DNA of 64,000 bases from Halichoerus grypus (Eukaryota > Chordata > Mammalia > Carnivora > Phocidae): assembly GCF_964656455.1 (NCBI RefSeq), contig NC_135726.1:5156001-5220000 (forward strand). Direction: 5' to 3'. The notes beneath the pieces were generated by a model. It did no database searches, was not told the origin of the DNA, and worked only from the letters and a program-made list of their open reading frames with translations. The translations under genes were made by a program, and so were the position numbers. Positions 1-11,363 of this stretch are shown here, one piece after another; positions within the stretch are counted from its first letter, which is position 1; every line of letters begins with the position of its first letter.

Positions 1-1410
1 CACAATCCTTACTCAGTGTTTCTAACATTTATGAACATGCGACTTGGATCAAATATTAACTTGGTTATTATCCTTTCTAGGCACCGGGGAGAAACACAAT
101 GATGAACAAGACAGAGAAGATACTTGCTCTCCTGGTAGCTACATTCCTGTGGGAGGAGATAAATAACAAACAAATAAGCAGAAAAACAAATCAGATAGGC
201 ACATGAAGGCCCGTGTAAAGAGTTAAAATGGGATGACATGGAGGAGAGTAACAAGGGCTGTCCTTTGCTATTAGATGGTATGAAAGTAAGGGCAAGAAAG
301 GGAAATACGTGGTACACTCAAATAAGGATACTTCGAGAGAAGTGTATGAGGGGACGATTTATATGTGGGAAGAATATAGGGAAAACATAAGGTATAGTTA
401 CCATTCTAGAACCTGAAGGAATGGTTATCAGAAAAGAATGGGAGGAAGGGGCCAGGGAAGAGGGGGAAGGGAGAGAGGGGAGAAAGAAGGAAGAAAGAGA
501 AAAAGGAGGAGGAGGAGGAGGAGGAGTGGAGGGAGGGATAAAGAGAGAGGGACGAGGGAAAGCTGCTGGGTAGCAGCCATGACCTGTGGTGAAGGGACAC
601 AGCCAGGCAGCAGTGACCCCACAGGGATGAAGCTAGGGAGAAAGATGTGCATTGACCTCAGTCTCATTTCTCCCTCCCCTCTCCTGCTGGCACTCCTTAT
701 TGGCTGAACACCACAGGAAGCTGGAAGGTGAGGACAGTGCAGATAGGTTATCCTCCTGGAGCCTAACAGGGTCACCAAGGGTAGAGAGTGCATCTAGAGG
801 GCAAATTCCCAGCACACGTAGTCAAGGTGGCCTGTCTGATAAGATATTTAAACCAAGGCCTCAATGACAAGAAGGAGGCCAGCAGGTGAAGATGGGAAAG
901 GAGAGCAGAGGGAGGCTGAGGGGACACCCAGGGCAAGGGACCTGCACCAGGGTGCATTCTGTGAATGTGACAAAGAACACATAGATGCAGGGAGCTTATA
1001 ATAGAGAGAGGACTGATGACTGGGAGGTTGGCTTCTGAGCAACCTGGCAAAGAACTTTCACTTCTGGCAAAAGAACTAGGATTTTACTCGACGGGCAATG
1101 GGAAGCCATTCAAGGGTTTCAACAGGGAGTGTCATCATCTGATTTATGTTTAAATAGATTTTGCAGCGTAGAGAAAGCACTGTTGCTGTAGTAATCAAGA
1201 TGAGGGATGATGGCAGCTAGGATTAACACAACCATAGATGGGATGGGGAGAAGATTTGAGATAGAATTTGGAAGGGTTGGATATAGAACATGAGGAAAAG
1301 AGAAGAAACGGACTCTTCCTAGGTTTATGTGACCTTGCAGTGCCTTTTGATTTGCACATGAGATGTCATGTCAGCAAATGGTCATGTGATTTTAGAGGTC
1401 AAGCCGGAAG
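1..1410 (-). mobile_element. Old L2 LINE, antisense, interrupted
   Basis: Blocks in the order expected for the reverse complement of the L2 3' half. At 100-180 there is the 'aacaagacag...' block that precedes the L2 tail when read antisense. At 840-960 there are blocks that correspond on L2 sense to the region of the CTTTGCACATGCTGTTCC block. At 1085-1145 there is 'gggaagccattcaagggttt', antisense of the L2 AAACCCTTCAATGGCTTCCC block, and 1190-1215 resembles the following block. Heavily diverged, non-coding. Edges are approximate. Confidence 0.6.
430..562. repeat. Polypurine tract with (GGA)n core
   Basis: Over 100 bases almost free of pyrimidines on the + strand, with a GGA triplet array near 506-529 and flanking GGGA/GAAA-rich sequence. 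It sits inside the antisense L2. Such mirror-like purine tracts can in principle form triplex DNA. Confidence 0.85.
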
Positions 1411-2384
1411 TCCAACATTCTTTAATTCACGGATCACCTTAGCGGCAGAGTGACTCAACTTTTTTCAGCTTCTCCATTTTAAAAGAAATTAATAGATCTG
1501 AAGAACTGCTGTTTTTGATCAGACACCAGAAAGAGCTTTAAAGGAATTTATCATAAGTATTAATTAATTCATGCAAGAAATTAAAATCTATTCTATTTGA
1601 AATTATAGGCATTAATACCATAAAAAACCAGCCGATTCATCATCTTAAAGACTTGCCCAGGACATCATTTTTTTCTGAAACCATCGGCTCAACTTAGAAT
1701 CATGGATGCTTTAGTTCATCATGACTACTGGACATCTCCTAAACATAATACATAATGGTCCTGGTTTTTAAGTTTCTCTGTGAAAGAGATTTTTTAGTCC
1801 AATGATATAACATCTTCAAAATAAATTAGTTTTACACAGTTCAGTATACCTTAAGGAAAGTAGTATTGCGGAAAAATCCTCAGGTCCTAGAATATCTAAT
1901 TGAAAAGGAAAATGACTTTCACACTATACATAAATTCTCAGCTAAGTAGCTCTACTATAAATCCACAAAATTTACCAACTTCTCTGAATGATTGATTCTT
2001 AAAAACTAAGACCTCTACTCTAAATGAGTCATGACCTAATTTTTATGTCAGAAAAACATGAGCTAAATGCGTGTTCATGTGGTCATAGTTATTAACAAAG
2101 AAGAAATGCCATCAATTCCAACAACTAAAATATCGTGGTTGAGAATTGCTAAAACCTTGTTTCCTGATTTTATGAGAAAGTGCTCTGGGTAATCTTGACT
2201 ATTTTATTAGCTTATTTAAAAGAACCAACCGCAGAACAAGCATCATAATGCCAGGAATAACACTGATACTGTTCGTTTCACCGTGGCAGGTTTTGTTGGC
2301 TAGCACAAAGCCCTTTCCAGCTGCTTCCTTCCTACTGCACACTGGCCCAGAAAAGCCAGAAACTTCTCTAGCTTCTTCTGCATG
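1411..2384. other. AT-rich unique sequence, no gene seen
   Basis: No recognisable repeat consensus and no coding signal. All six frames are broken by frequent stops. Confidence 0.6.
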
Positions 2385-2795
2385 TAGGAGTGGCCATGTG
2401 ACTGGTCCTGGATAATTAAAAGTCATGAGAAGTCTGCAGCAGTTTCTGAAAAGGATTTTCTTCCCTGATAGAAGAAGAGAGGACCTTGAAACTTCTCTCC
2501 ACTCCCTACATGCACCTCATTCCCCTTCAATGGAATCTTGATGTGTTTGGAGCTGTGGAAGCTGCCTTGAAAATATTAGGCAACAAATACATGGGAAGAA
2601 GGACGGAAGGCCAAGATGCGGAGGATGATGAAGGGGAAGGGTACAGGGAGCTTACTTTCGCCACGGCATGATGAGCTGCTGACCTGCCCTTAGCTGCCTA
2701 CATCCAGGCACTTGATGTGAATTCACCAAATGTATTTATTTTATAATCTACTGTGAGTTGGATTCCTTTACTTGCAGCCTAAACAACCAGCCCTC
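2385..2795 (+). mobile_element. MLT1-like LTR remnant (low certainty)
   Basis: The block order resembles old MaLR LTRs: 'ggccatgtgactggtcctgg' near 2392-2411, 'cggaaggccaagatg' near 2604-2618, then 'gtgagttggattcctttacttgcagcc' near 2753-2780. Strongly diverged, and internal parts are unrecognised. Confidence 0.4.
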
Positions 2796-4669
2796 TTCTC
2801 GGTATTTATTCTTCCCTTGGCCTCACTGATCCTGGACTCTCCTGAGCTTCTTCTGTGAAACAGTTTTTAACCAGTTCCTCTTCCTCCACTCATCCCACAG
2901 TATGAGTGCCCCCCCACCCAGCTTCAGTGTGCAGCCCAAAATCTCACTTCCCTTCTCATTCTCTCTTATTAATTCTATCCACTCCCACAGCTTTTACTAT
3001 TACCTACATGTAAGGAACTTCCAAACCTTACGTATTTCCTTATTCACTATGATATAAGGCATAAAGCTATAATGGGTTAATTGGGCTGGGGCCATCTGCA
3101 GGAAGTCCCGCTCATGCTGTAACACTGTGCTCTCCAGGGCAGGGGACAGCAGGTGGCAGGTATCAGTGGCACCCCTCCATTTTCGGAACAAAGAATTCAC
3201 TTTCCTTCTGCTTCTTCAGAATGGGAAAGTGTACAAATGTTCAACTCCAATAAAAAATGTACTAGCTTTTTTTTTTTTTTTTACTTTCCCCCTTCCCTCA
3301 CTTCATTCTTCAGTTGTTGCAGTGCTTCCTGTTGTTATCTTCTTTTGAGGAACCAACAATGTGACACTGCTTACTTTTCCTTTGACTATTTCATAACCCT
3401 TGGAACATTATATAACTTTCATTTTCTCCTATCCTTTATCCAAGGCCCTCTTTATGTTCGCAGCATGAAAGAAAGTGAACATTAAGTGAGAAATTTGTTG
3501 ATGACACTAGAATGAGACTCTAAACCTATTGGGAGACAAGAGGCCCTTGGTGGAGCCTCCTGCCAAGGCTGAAGGTGTGGTAGTCCCTGAGACAGTGATG
3601 TCATTCAGTTGGCACCTACAAGTGCTGAGTGGTGTGCACAGGTTATTGTGTGAGAACCCTTGAACAATGAACGTGTTTGAGAGAGAAGAGAGTCTACTGA
3701 CATATCCCAGGAGGCTGCACCCCCAGATCTCTCAGAGCAGTAGCCTGACTAGGTGCTAACCTTGGTGCTGAATTGTTTCATAATTAACCAGCGTTAATCT
3801 CTGAGCCTAAAACCTGCTTGAGACTTCAACTTCTTTTAATTTTCCATATCTGTGTCCAACCAGACAACCTGCTCCAAAATACACACTAACTGACCTTAAC
3901 TGATGCCCTCACTTGGTGGCTATTCAGTGATGTTTCTAATCACCTGCACAATTCTTTGGTAGGGCCATGACAGCTCAGTTTAGTTCCTTGAAGGTGGGCG
4001 TCAAGCTTCATTTTAATTTGTAACATTTACAGCACCAGCTCCATGCGCTGATCATACCAGTTTCTGTTCTATTATATATTTTTTTATTCTGTCCATCTGT
4101 AATAGGAGATTCACTGTCCTCTATTTAAATATTCTTAAAAATGGATGTCTAGTTAATCCACCTCCCAAGATGAAATTGGAGGCATCAGTTCTCTCAAGCT
4201 TGGTCTATGTAGTACTCAGAACCGAAAAAAAAAAAAAAACCTTTTACAAAAGATTGGACCCTTCAGAGAAAAGAAATTCCTGTTATTATATAGAGCTGAG
4301 TCTGCGATACAGTTTATTTGGATTGGAAGTAAAGTGTCCAATAATTTTAGATGACTCCTCACCTGCTGTGAAGAAACAACCAGAGAAAAATGCCTTTTAG
4401 AATATATATTTCCTAGTATATAACCATTGTATCAGTATCCCTATGGGAACGCCTTGGGGTGAGTTACCAGTGAAATCACCTTATATAGTTCTGTGGGTTT
4501 GGGGCAGCTTATCAGGAACGGGGTTGAGTAACTTACCCTCTGAATAAAAAATGGTATAGCCATGATCCTGTATGTTGCATGGTCCAGTGTTAAAGCAATG
4601 GTGGGTGATGTCGGGAGTTGATTATCAGTATCAGTGGATGACCCGAAAGTATCCTTTAACTCTAGCCTG
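2796..4669. other. Mostly unique sequence with a T16 run
   Basis: No gene or clear repeat. A run of 16 T at 3267-3282 and a run of A near 4227-4240 are the only simple tracts. A faint L2-like pyrimidine-rich part lies near 2820-3000 but is too weak to call. Confidence 0.5.
3146..3159 (+). promoter_or_regulatory. Candidate CTCF-type motif
   Basis: ACAGCAGGTGGCAG agrees with the CTCF core consensus CCASYAGRKGGCRS at 13 of 14 positions (only the first C differs). Motif match only. Occupancy is not inferable. Confidence 0.35.
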
Positions 4670-4860
4670 GTAGTTCCAACCTAGGAATGCATCCTGCTCC
4701 CACCACTTACTAACTGGGTGACCTCGGACAAGACACTTCTTCATTGGTATAATAGGAATCCAACAGCACTTTAGCTTAGCCAGTGTACAGTGATAACCAC
4801 AGTGGTTGACAGATATTACTAGGTCAATAAATGTTAGGTATTATTATTGGTAGAGTATGG
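4670..4860 (+). mobile_element. MIR SINE, sense
   Basis: 'ccacttactaactgggtgac' near 4699-4718 is the MIR CCACTTACTAGCTGTGTGAC block, followed by 'acaagacacttctt' and a 3' end 'caataaatgttaggtattatta'. Confidence 0.75.
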
Positions 4861-5084
4861 CAATTTCTCTGTAATGCCTGGCTCAATTGCTATCAGTAGA
4901 GAACTTGGAATCCTGCCCCTGATGTGCCCTCTATCCCAGCAGGGTGTGGTGCACAGTTGGTACTTAGAAGGGTAACTGACCACCCATACAAGACACCATT
5001 ACTGTTGGGGATCAGGTACGCCAGTGGTGGCAGAAATGACTGGTTTGTTTTACCTCTGTTCTCCCTCTTTCTTTCATAATAATA

Positions 5085-5480
5085 AAATTTTCAGTCTGAT
5101 ATATGGCTGTACAGAATATTTCATTTTCCAGATTCCCTTGCAGCTAGTTGTGTTCATGTGATCAATTTTTGGCCAATAAATTGTGAATGCAACTATTGTG
5201 TGCAATGTCTGTGTTACCTTTAAATGGGGGGAGGGCTTCATCTTGACTCCTTACCTCTCCTGCTTTCTAGAACATGGATGTGGTGTTCAGCCATCATGAA
5301 CCATGTGGATAAGGGCAGTACCTAGCACTAGCTGAACAACAATACTGAGGCAAGCAAGATTACAACCCCACAGAGCTACCGTATTTGCCTTAAACATCTC
5401 TGTCACTAGGCTGTTCCATGAGAGAGGAGAAAGACACATTTCTATCTCTTTAAGTTACTATTATTTAAGGACTCTAGCTG
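5085..5480 (+). mobile_element. MLT1-like LTR remnant
   Basis: Ordered blocks of older MLT1 LTRs: 'cccttgcagctagttgtg', 'catgtgatcaatttttggcc', 'gctttctagaacatggatgtg', and a 3' 'gaaagacacatttctatctc' followed by 'tttaagttactattattta'. Diverged and non-coding. Confidence 0.5.
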
Positions 5481-5578
5481 CACAACTGAACCCACAGCCA
5501 GCTAATATTTATATGCACTAAGTGATTAATTTAATTAACTTTTATGTGTATCACGTGCAAAGTAAGGTCCAAATACCT

Positions 5579-5701
5579 CACCCACCCATCTGTCCATCTA
5601 TCCATCCATCCATCCATCCACCCACCCACTCACCCATCCATCCATCCTTCCAACCATCCATCCATCCATCCATCCATCCATCCATCCATCCATCCATCCA
5701 G
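5579..5701. repeat. (ATCC)n / (CATC)n microsatellite
   Basis: About 120 bases of imperfect 4-bp repeat with some CACC and CTTCC variants. The purest uninterrupted stretch is at about 5656-5701. It gives spurious repetitive frames on both strands, including PSIH repeats on + and WMDG repeats on -. Likely length-polymorphic. Confidence 0.95.
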
Positions 5702-5769
5702 TATTCATTCTGGTCAGTAAGTGTTGGCATTAGAGGACACAGTGATGAACGAACTCCTGGCATGCCACA

Positions 5770-6010
5770 AATGACTCTTCATAATCTGGTCCTAAGCTTC
5801 CTTTCCAGCTGAATATCCTGCAATGTACTCTGCCATTTCAAACCTCTGGGCATTTGCAAGCATATACTTGTTCTCTAGCATGGAATACCTCTTTAGCCAA
5901 CAAACTCCTACTTCATCCTTTTGGACTCAATAAATACTACTATGCTCTTCTGCATCCCGCCCACAAGGTAGGATTGATTGCCCCTTCGTTTGTGCACCTA
6001 CAGCACTTTG
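5770..6010 (+). mobile_element. L2 LINE 3' region, sense
   Basis: 'gggcatttgcaagcatatac' and 'tctctagcatggaatacc' correspond to the L2 CTTTGCACATGCTGTTCC...CTGGAATGCCC block, followed by 'aactcctacttcatcctttt'. Confidence 0.65.
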
Positions 6011-6039
6011 CATGTCTGGACTATGCAAGGTTCCATGTG

Positions 6040-6260
6040 GAACAGAGGTAACAACTGGATTTGAACCCCAATCCTTCCCCTGTTAACAATGAGCTCAGGC
6101 ACATTACTTAACTGTCTTTCATGCTCATTTTCCTGATCTGAAAAGAGGTAAAAACAGAATTTACTTCCTTGAGTTTGGAGGGGGTTAAATGAGAATCCAC
6201 ACAAGACTGAGAGCTTAGAACATGGAATGTAGCAAATAAAGGTTGATTATTACAAGAGGA
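6040..6260 (+). mobile_element. MIR SINE, sense
   Basis: 'ggatttgaaccccaatcc', 'ttacttaactgtctttcatg', 'cctgatctgaaaagagg' and 'gggttaaatgagaa' follow the MIR order from tRNA-derived body to core to 3' end. Confidence 0.75.
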
Positions 6261-6289
6261 TATATCCACTGAGCTGCCGTTATCTGTAT

Positions 6290-6440
6290 GCTTGGATTTC
6301 TCACTATCCTCAAAGTCCTTTGAGGTCAGGGATAGCATCTCAGACATCTTACTGGTATCCAGTACTAAGTACAGTACCAGGCACATGGCAGACTCAATGG
6401 ATGCTTATGGAATCTGCCAGCAAGTGAATCAATAAACAAA
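6290..6440 (+). mobile_element. L2 LINE 3' end, sense
   Basis: 'tttgaggtcagggatagcat' then 'agtaccaggcacatggcaga' and 'caatggatgcttatgg' match the terminal L2 blocks GAGGGCAGGGA...GTGCCTGGCACATAGTAGG...CAATAAATG. Confidence 0.7.
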
Positions 6441-7474
6441 GGACACTTTTCTGGGTTTTAAGGAATTAACATGAAACATATAATCTGGCATCTCCTAGAG
6501 GTGTCTGGGTGGGGTGAGTAGAAGTCTTCCATAGATGGCATCAATGAAGAACTACATGTTGTCTCAGTAAACCTCCGGGTGGAAACAAAAGTCTGGCCAC
6601 AGAGGGTGGGGTGAGATGGGGTTGGAGCTGACCACAGGTTTCATGGAAGGGCAGGGCCAATGTTGGCCAAAGGACGGCTTTTAGGGAAGCTGGCAGTTAC
6701 TTCCTTTGGCCCCTGTTCTGATCACCACACTAGGGCACAACATGCTGCTTCACTGTTTTAGAAAACCCTGAAGTGTCACGAAGGCAGTTAGACGTTAGGT
6801 GGCATCTTCAGGTGTCTCGTGAATTTAGGGAACTTTTGCTATTCCCTGTCAGAACAGAAGCATCTGCTGAAAATTCTCCACATGACACTTCATTTACCAA
6901 ATGGGCCTGCAACTCCCCAAAGAAGGAAAATAACCTTCACAGAGAGAAAAGAAGGAGAAAAGAGACCCTCCACCACTCTAATTTGAACTGTAAAGTCTCT
7001 TCCTGTCATCCTCGTCTTTCCTACTGTCACCTGGTGAGTCACTTAAAAGAGCTATGACAATGCCCTAGCTCTTATCGCTGTGATTCTCTCTCTTCTTCTT
7101 CTTCTTTTTCTTTTTTTAAACCTAATTCCCAGGAGGCAGAGATCATAGGCCAAGTTCTAACATCACTTCCTCTTCAAAGGAGTTCTTGGACAGAATCTTG
7201 GTTTGTATGGATCCAATCAAATGCCCGTAACATTGGATCAAACCCTACCTTGTAGCTGGAAGTCTGCCCCACACTCTCCTCATATTGTCCCCTCGGCCCC
7301 AAGCTGCAGGAACAACCTCCTGACCCATGAGAATGTAAGAAAGTCTGACATTTTCTTTTTCCTTTTGGAAGAATGGAAACTACTCTTTTGATTTGGAAAA
7401 AAAAAAAAATCCAAGGCTTGCCATGGGCATTATAGTTTTCCAGGATGTCTGTATTTATTTTAGGCTCTAAATTT
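6441..7474. other. Unique sequence, CT-rich tract
   Basis: No repeat family or gene recognised. A pyrimidine tract at about 7083-7117 and a run of 13 A at about 7397-7409 are the only simple sequences. An open frame of 94 codons at 6773-7057 has no recognisable domain. Confidence 0.55.
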
Positions 7475-7715
7475 CAGCAGGTAACAGTTACTGGATACTT
7501 ACAATGTTCCAGGCCGAATGCCTTTGATATATTAAAAAAAACCTTCCCAACAGTCATATAGAGCTAGAGCTGGTCCAACCTCCCATTTTCCAGATGTGGA
7601 AACTACAGCACAGAATCAGTTGCTAACTCACTGGAGGCCATACAACCAATAAAGAATAAAACCAGTATTTAAACCTTAGCTGGTGCTGCAGAGCCATGTC
7701 CTAACCCCCATGCCC
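7475..7715 (-). mobile_element. MIR SINE, antisense
   Basis: 'tactggatacttacaatgttcc', 'cccattttccagatgtggaaac' and 'ccagtatttaaacc' are antisense MIR blocks in the right order. Confidence 0.75.
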
Positions 7716-8453
7716 TGCTTCATGATTAAAAAGGACATGTCTAGCAAAGGCTTCAACAGAAAAGGTACATTCTCCCTGGGCATTGAAGGATATGTAGGAG
7801 TTTTCTAAGTTGAGGGGTTTAAGAGACATGCTAGGATTGGGGAGAAGAAACAGTTATTATTCCTCTCTCTCTCTGGGTGACTGGAACCATTTTGCTGTGA
7901 AACAGATATTTTATTTCAGTGATATCACGGGCCACCCTTCAAAGCAGAGAAGGATTTATTCAAAGAGAATAGAGAATCCTGATTGCCTATATGCCACGAA
8001 AAATGGGATCGGTCTTTTGAGTCCAGTTTTGTCACTCTAGAACCCATCTGTTTTGTAAGAAAAGTCCCTGGTGATACGTCTGAATCCATGGCTGCTTCTT
8101 TGAAATTTCTCTAGCTGCTGCAAAAGTATTTAAAACATACCTATTCTTCTTGCCTAAGTGCTGCCTGTAACCTCTCTGTCTTAATGTTATAAAGCCGAAG
8201 GCTCTATTTTTTTTTTTTTTTCCCCAAGCAGTGACCATGGTGTGGGTGAGAAAGGCGGGCTGTGAAGACAAGGCAGCGTGGGCGAGGTGGCCAGCACCGC
8301 GGTGTGACATCAGGCTAAACTAGAGAAGAGGGTTCGACTGGTCAGTGGCAGCGAGAACAGAGTGGGAAAGATGAAAGACATATTCTGGGTGTAGCACGTG
8401 CTGACTAGCAGGTAAAGAGGAAGGGGGCATAAAGGTGGTCTCTGGGAGGGGAT
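7716..8453. other. Unique sequence, no gene seen
   Basis: A T-run near 8207-8221 and otherwise unremarkable sequence. The short open frames have no recognisable features. Confidence 0.55.
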
Positions 8454-8472
8454 AAAAAATAGGAGAAGATGG

Positions 8473-8674
8473 GGGCGCCTGGGTGGCTCAGTCGTTAAGC
8501 GTCTGCCTTCGGCTCAGGTCGTGATCCCAGGGTCCTGGAATCGAGCCCCGCATCGGGCTCCCTGCTCTGCGGGAGGCCTGCTTCTCCCTCTCCCACTCCT
8601 CCTGCTTGTGTTCCCTCTCTCGCTGTGTCTCTCTCTGTCAAATAAATGAGTGAAATCTTTAAAAAAAAAAAAAA
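8473..8674 (+). mobile_element. CAN SINE (tRNA-Lys derived), sense
   Basis: Starts GGGCGCCTGGGTGGCTCAG with an internal RNA polymerase III A-box-like head, then CTGCCTTCGGCTCAGG, a GGGATCGAGCCCC-like B-box region (here gaatcgagcccc), a CT-rich part, AAATAAATGAGTGAAATC and poly-A. It is flanked by the 19-bp target-site duplication AAAAAATAGGAGAAGATGG at 8454-8472 and again at 8669-8687, so this is a young, precise L1-driven insertion. Confidence 0.95.
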
Positions 8675-8754
8675 TAGGAGAAGATGGCCATTGAAAAAAA
8701 AGGAGAACATTTGTCAATTTCAACCTTGTCCACAGAGCAGGGAGGCGGCTCAGT

Positions 8755-9005
8755 GAAGCAGCCAGAAGCATGGGTCTGAAGACAGACTGCCCCTGTTTAA
8801 ATTATGGCCCCATCACTTACGATGCAGCCTAGAGAAAGCTGTGTGTCCTTGAGCTAATTAATTAACCTCTCTGTGCTTGTTTCTCATCTCTAGAGTGAGA
8901 ACAATAATAGTAGTTGCTTCACAGGATCATCTTAAGGATGAATGAAATAATCCATGCACAGGACTTAGGTAACACTCAGGAAAGCGTAGCTGATAATACT
9001 ATTGA
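8755..9005 (+). mobile_element. MIR SINE, sense, near full length
   Basis: 'tctgaagacagactgcccc', 'cccatcacttac', 'gtgtccttgagctaattaat', 'acctctctgtgcttg' and 'cacaggatcatcttaaggat' follow the MIR consensus from head to 3' end. Confidence 0.85.
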
Positions 9006-9024
9006 TTTTAAAAAATGGCTACAT

Positions 9025-9305
9025 TTTATTATGGTTAACACTTCAAGAGTATTTCCCGTGTGCCAGGCACTGTTCTAAAGAGTCGCACATACTATGTAGC
9101 ATAACTAGTAAGAAGAATCCTATAAGAATCAAAACAATCCTGTAAGGCAAGTATTATTTTGATACATGTGTTACTGATCAGGAAACTGAGGCCCAGAGAG
9201 GTGAATGAGGTGGCCCAAGGATACACAGCTAGTTAGCGGCAAAGCCAGGACTCAAGCCCAGGCAGTCTGGCTCCAGCATCTGAGCTTTTATCCACCTCTC
9301 TGCTC
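9025..9305 (-). mobile_element. MIR SINE, antisense, near full length
   Basis: 'gtgtgccaggcactgttcta', 'gaaactgaggcccagagagg', 'cacagctagttagcggcaaa' and 'caggcagtctggctccagca' are textbook antisense MIR blocks. It lies tail to tail with the sense MIR immediately upstream. Confidence 0.92.
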
Positions 9306-10369
9306 TGCACGTCTTTTCAAGCTACAACAGTGCCTGAAGGACATTTGTGTGGAGACGCTAATATGAAGCTGGAAATGCAGATCTGGACACTCAGGAGAGA
9401 GGTCAGAGCCTGAAACGACTCCTTTGGGAGGCATCAGTAGGGATGGCATAACTCAACCTATGGGCATGGGATTTCTACCTAAGGAGAATAGAAAGCATTA
9501 CTGAGCAATGGGGCCACTTACACAAAGATCGCTATTTACAATGTAGTGAGGGAAACTGAGGGGTAGCCCCAGCTGAGCCACGTGAGCGGCGGGGAAATAA
9601 GAAAGATGCTCCAGAGGATACAGCTGCTCTTCTGGGGAGGCCAAAACAAATATGAGAAACAGCTATTAGATTTAGCGTGTAGGACATTTTTGGTAAATTT
9701 CTGGAAAGTACTTTCATTGAACCAGAGCACGTTAGCAAGTGGGTATTTGTTACGGAAGTAAACTGCCAACTTTTCTGAAGTTTTCAAAGGACCGAAAGAG
9801 AAAGCAGCAGTAGGAGGATGAGGTGGCCACAGGAAGGAGGGCTGCTTTGAGGATGCGGGGAGGAGCAGCCTGCTGAGGGGCCCTGTGAGGGGGGGACCAC
9901 TTATTTTTAGGCTTCTTATGTGTGAATTCTCTTGCCATGGCTTTCCCCAAGATCAGTTCAGCCCCATCTCTAGTTGGGGCACATTACTGTATTGCATAGT
10001 GAAATGTATTCCATTCCCCTTACAAAGAGAGCTTGGCAAAGGGATGATTAGTTGCCTGGGGAAGAATGAAAGTTGCTCAGTCTTATCATGATGTAGTATG
10101 GAGAGATGGATGATAATAACTGGGGGGGGGAGTAATTCTGTTTTTACTACGACCTGAGGCAGTGATCACATTAAAGCTCAATACTCTTATGTGCTGTTTT
10201 AAGATATCTCTGATTGTGAAATATGAGGCCATTTTATGGGGGGACCTATAGATGGAAGAAAACGCACATCACAAAATTGAATGGATTCTAAACTAATTTT
10301 GGACAAAACAGAGACCAATGTTCCCTGCATCGCTGTGCTTCTGTGATTGACTATTACAATAATGTTATG
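9306..10369. other. Mostly unique sequence
   Basis: 'actcaggagagaggtcagag' near 9390-9409 followed by 'gaggcatcagtagg' resembles antisense L2, but the piece is short. The rest, including a G9 run near 10122-10130, is unassigned and shows no coding signal. Confidence 0.45.
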
Positions 10370-10640
10370 CTAAAACACTTCCAATTAAATACTGATCGTG
10401 AAATGCCATTCCAAGTGTTTGATGCTACGATGTGTTAAGTAAAAAAAAAAAAAAGCCAAATGTAGAATTGTATGTGCACAGTGAAATAAAATGTCAATAT
10501 ATCAAAGAAAAACAGGAGCTCTGTATGATGACAGGCTTATAAGTGACTTTTTTAGTTTCCTTTTCTTTTTCTTCCAAATGTGTCTATTGGTTATATAACA
10601 CAGTTACATTTCTTTTAAAAGGAGATAATATGAACTATAG
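10370..10640 (+). mobile_element. Old L1 3'-end fragment (L1M type)
   Basis: 'agccaaatgtagaattgtat' followed by a T-rich part ('tttccttttctttttcttcc') resembles the old L1 3' end that normally reads '...agtatgatcccattttt...'. Diverged. Confidence 0.4.
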
Positions 10641-10645
10641 CACCT

Positions 10646-10779
10646 TTTAAAAAAAATTTTATTTTATTATGTTATATTAATCACCATACATTATATCATT
10701 AGTTTTTGATGTAGTGTTCCATGATTCATTGTTTGTGTAAAACACCCAGTGCTCCATTCAATACGTGCCCTCTTTAATT
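10646..10779 (-). mobile_element. 5'-truncated carnivoran L1 3' tail, antisense
   Basis: Read on the minus strand it ends '...aatcatggaacactacatc', 'aaaaactaatgatataatg', 'tatggtgattaatataacat', then AATAAAATAAAAT, the 3' terminus of carnivoran L1s. Only about 130 bases remain (5' truncation). It is related to the tail inserted at 16763. Confidence 0.8.
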
Positions 10780-11121
10780 CCACTGTTTACAGTTCTGGGA
10801 ATTTTCTAAAGCTGAAGCTCTTACCCTGGGTTCATGGATGTCCTAAAATTGTGGGTGGATGGCTTAGAGGCACACAGGATTGTTCAGCTTTTATCAGATC
10901 TCAAGGGGATTCATGGCTTTTTTCAGAGCCATGGATGACAAACATTTTGAGCAGCCTGCATATTCCAATCATGATGTCCACCTGTGACGAGCTGATGTGC
11001 CTCCCTTGGTACCCCAGGGGGGCTCCTCCCTTGGGGAACCACAAGTATAGATGGGTAACCTGTCTCCCATTCCAAGGTGGTTCCATGAATGTGACTAGGT
11101 GGTGATATATGTCTTACTTTC
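10780..11121. other. Unassigned, possible MER-type DNA element
   Basis: 'aagctcttaccctgggttcatgga' and 'gcttttatcagatctcaagg' near 10813-10905 echo hAT-type MER elements, but I cannot name a family. No coding signal. Confidence 0.35.
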
Positions 11122-11137
11122 AAAAACCTTTATGTTT

Positions 11138-11351
11138 GGGGCGCCTGGGTGGCTCAGATGGTTAAGCGTCTGCCTTCGGCTCAGGTCATGATCCCAGGGT
11201 CCTGGGATCGAGCCCCACGTCGGGCTCCTGACTCAGCAGGGAGTCTGCTTCTTCCTCTCCCTCTCCCTCTGCCTCTCCCACTGCTCATGCTCTCTCTCTC
11301 TCTGTATCTCTGTGTCTCAAATGAATAAATAAAATCTTAAAAAAAAAAAAA
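11138..11351 (+). mobile_element. CAN SINE, sense
   Basis: A full-length copy from GGGGCGCCTGGGTGGCTCAG through GGGATCGAGCCCC, a CT-rich microsatellite-like stretch, ATAAATAAAATCTT and poly-A. The target-site duplication AAAAACCTTTATGTTTG is present at 11122-11138 and 11347-11363 without a mismatch, so the insertion is recent in the lineage. Confidence 0.95.
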
Positions 11352-11363
11352 CCTTTATGTTTG

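Noticed and set aside
5522..5812. Open frames with PSIH or WMDG repeats on both strands
   Set aside because: They are direct translations of the ATCC microsatellite and not a repeat protein.
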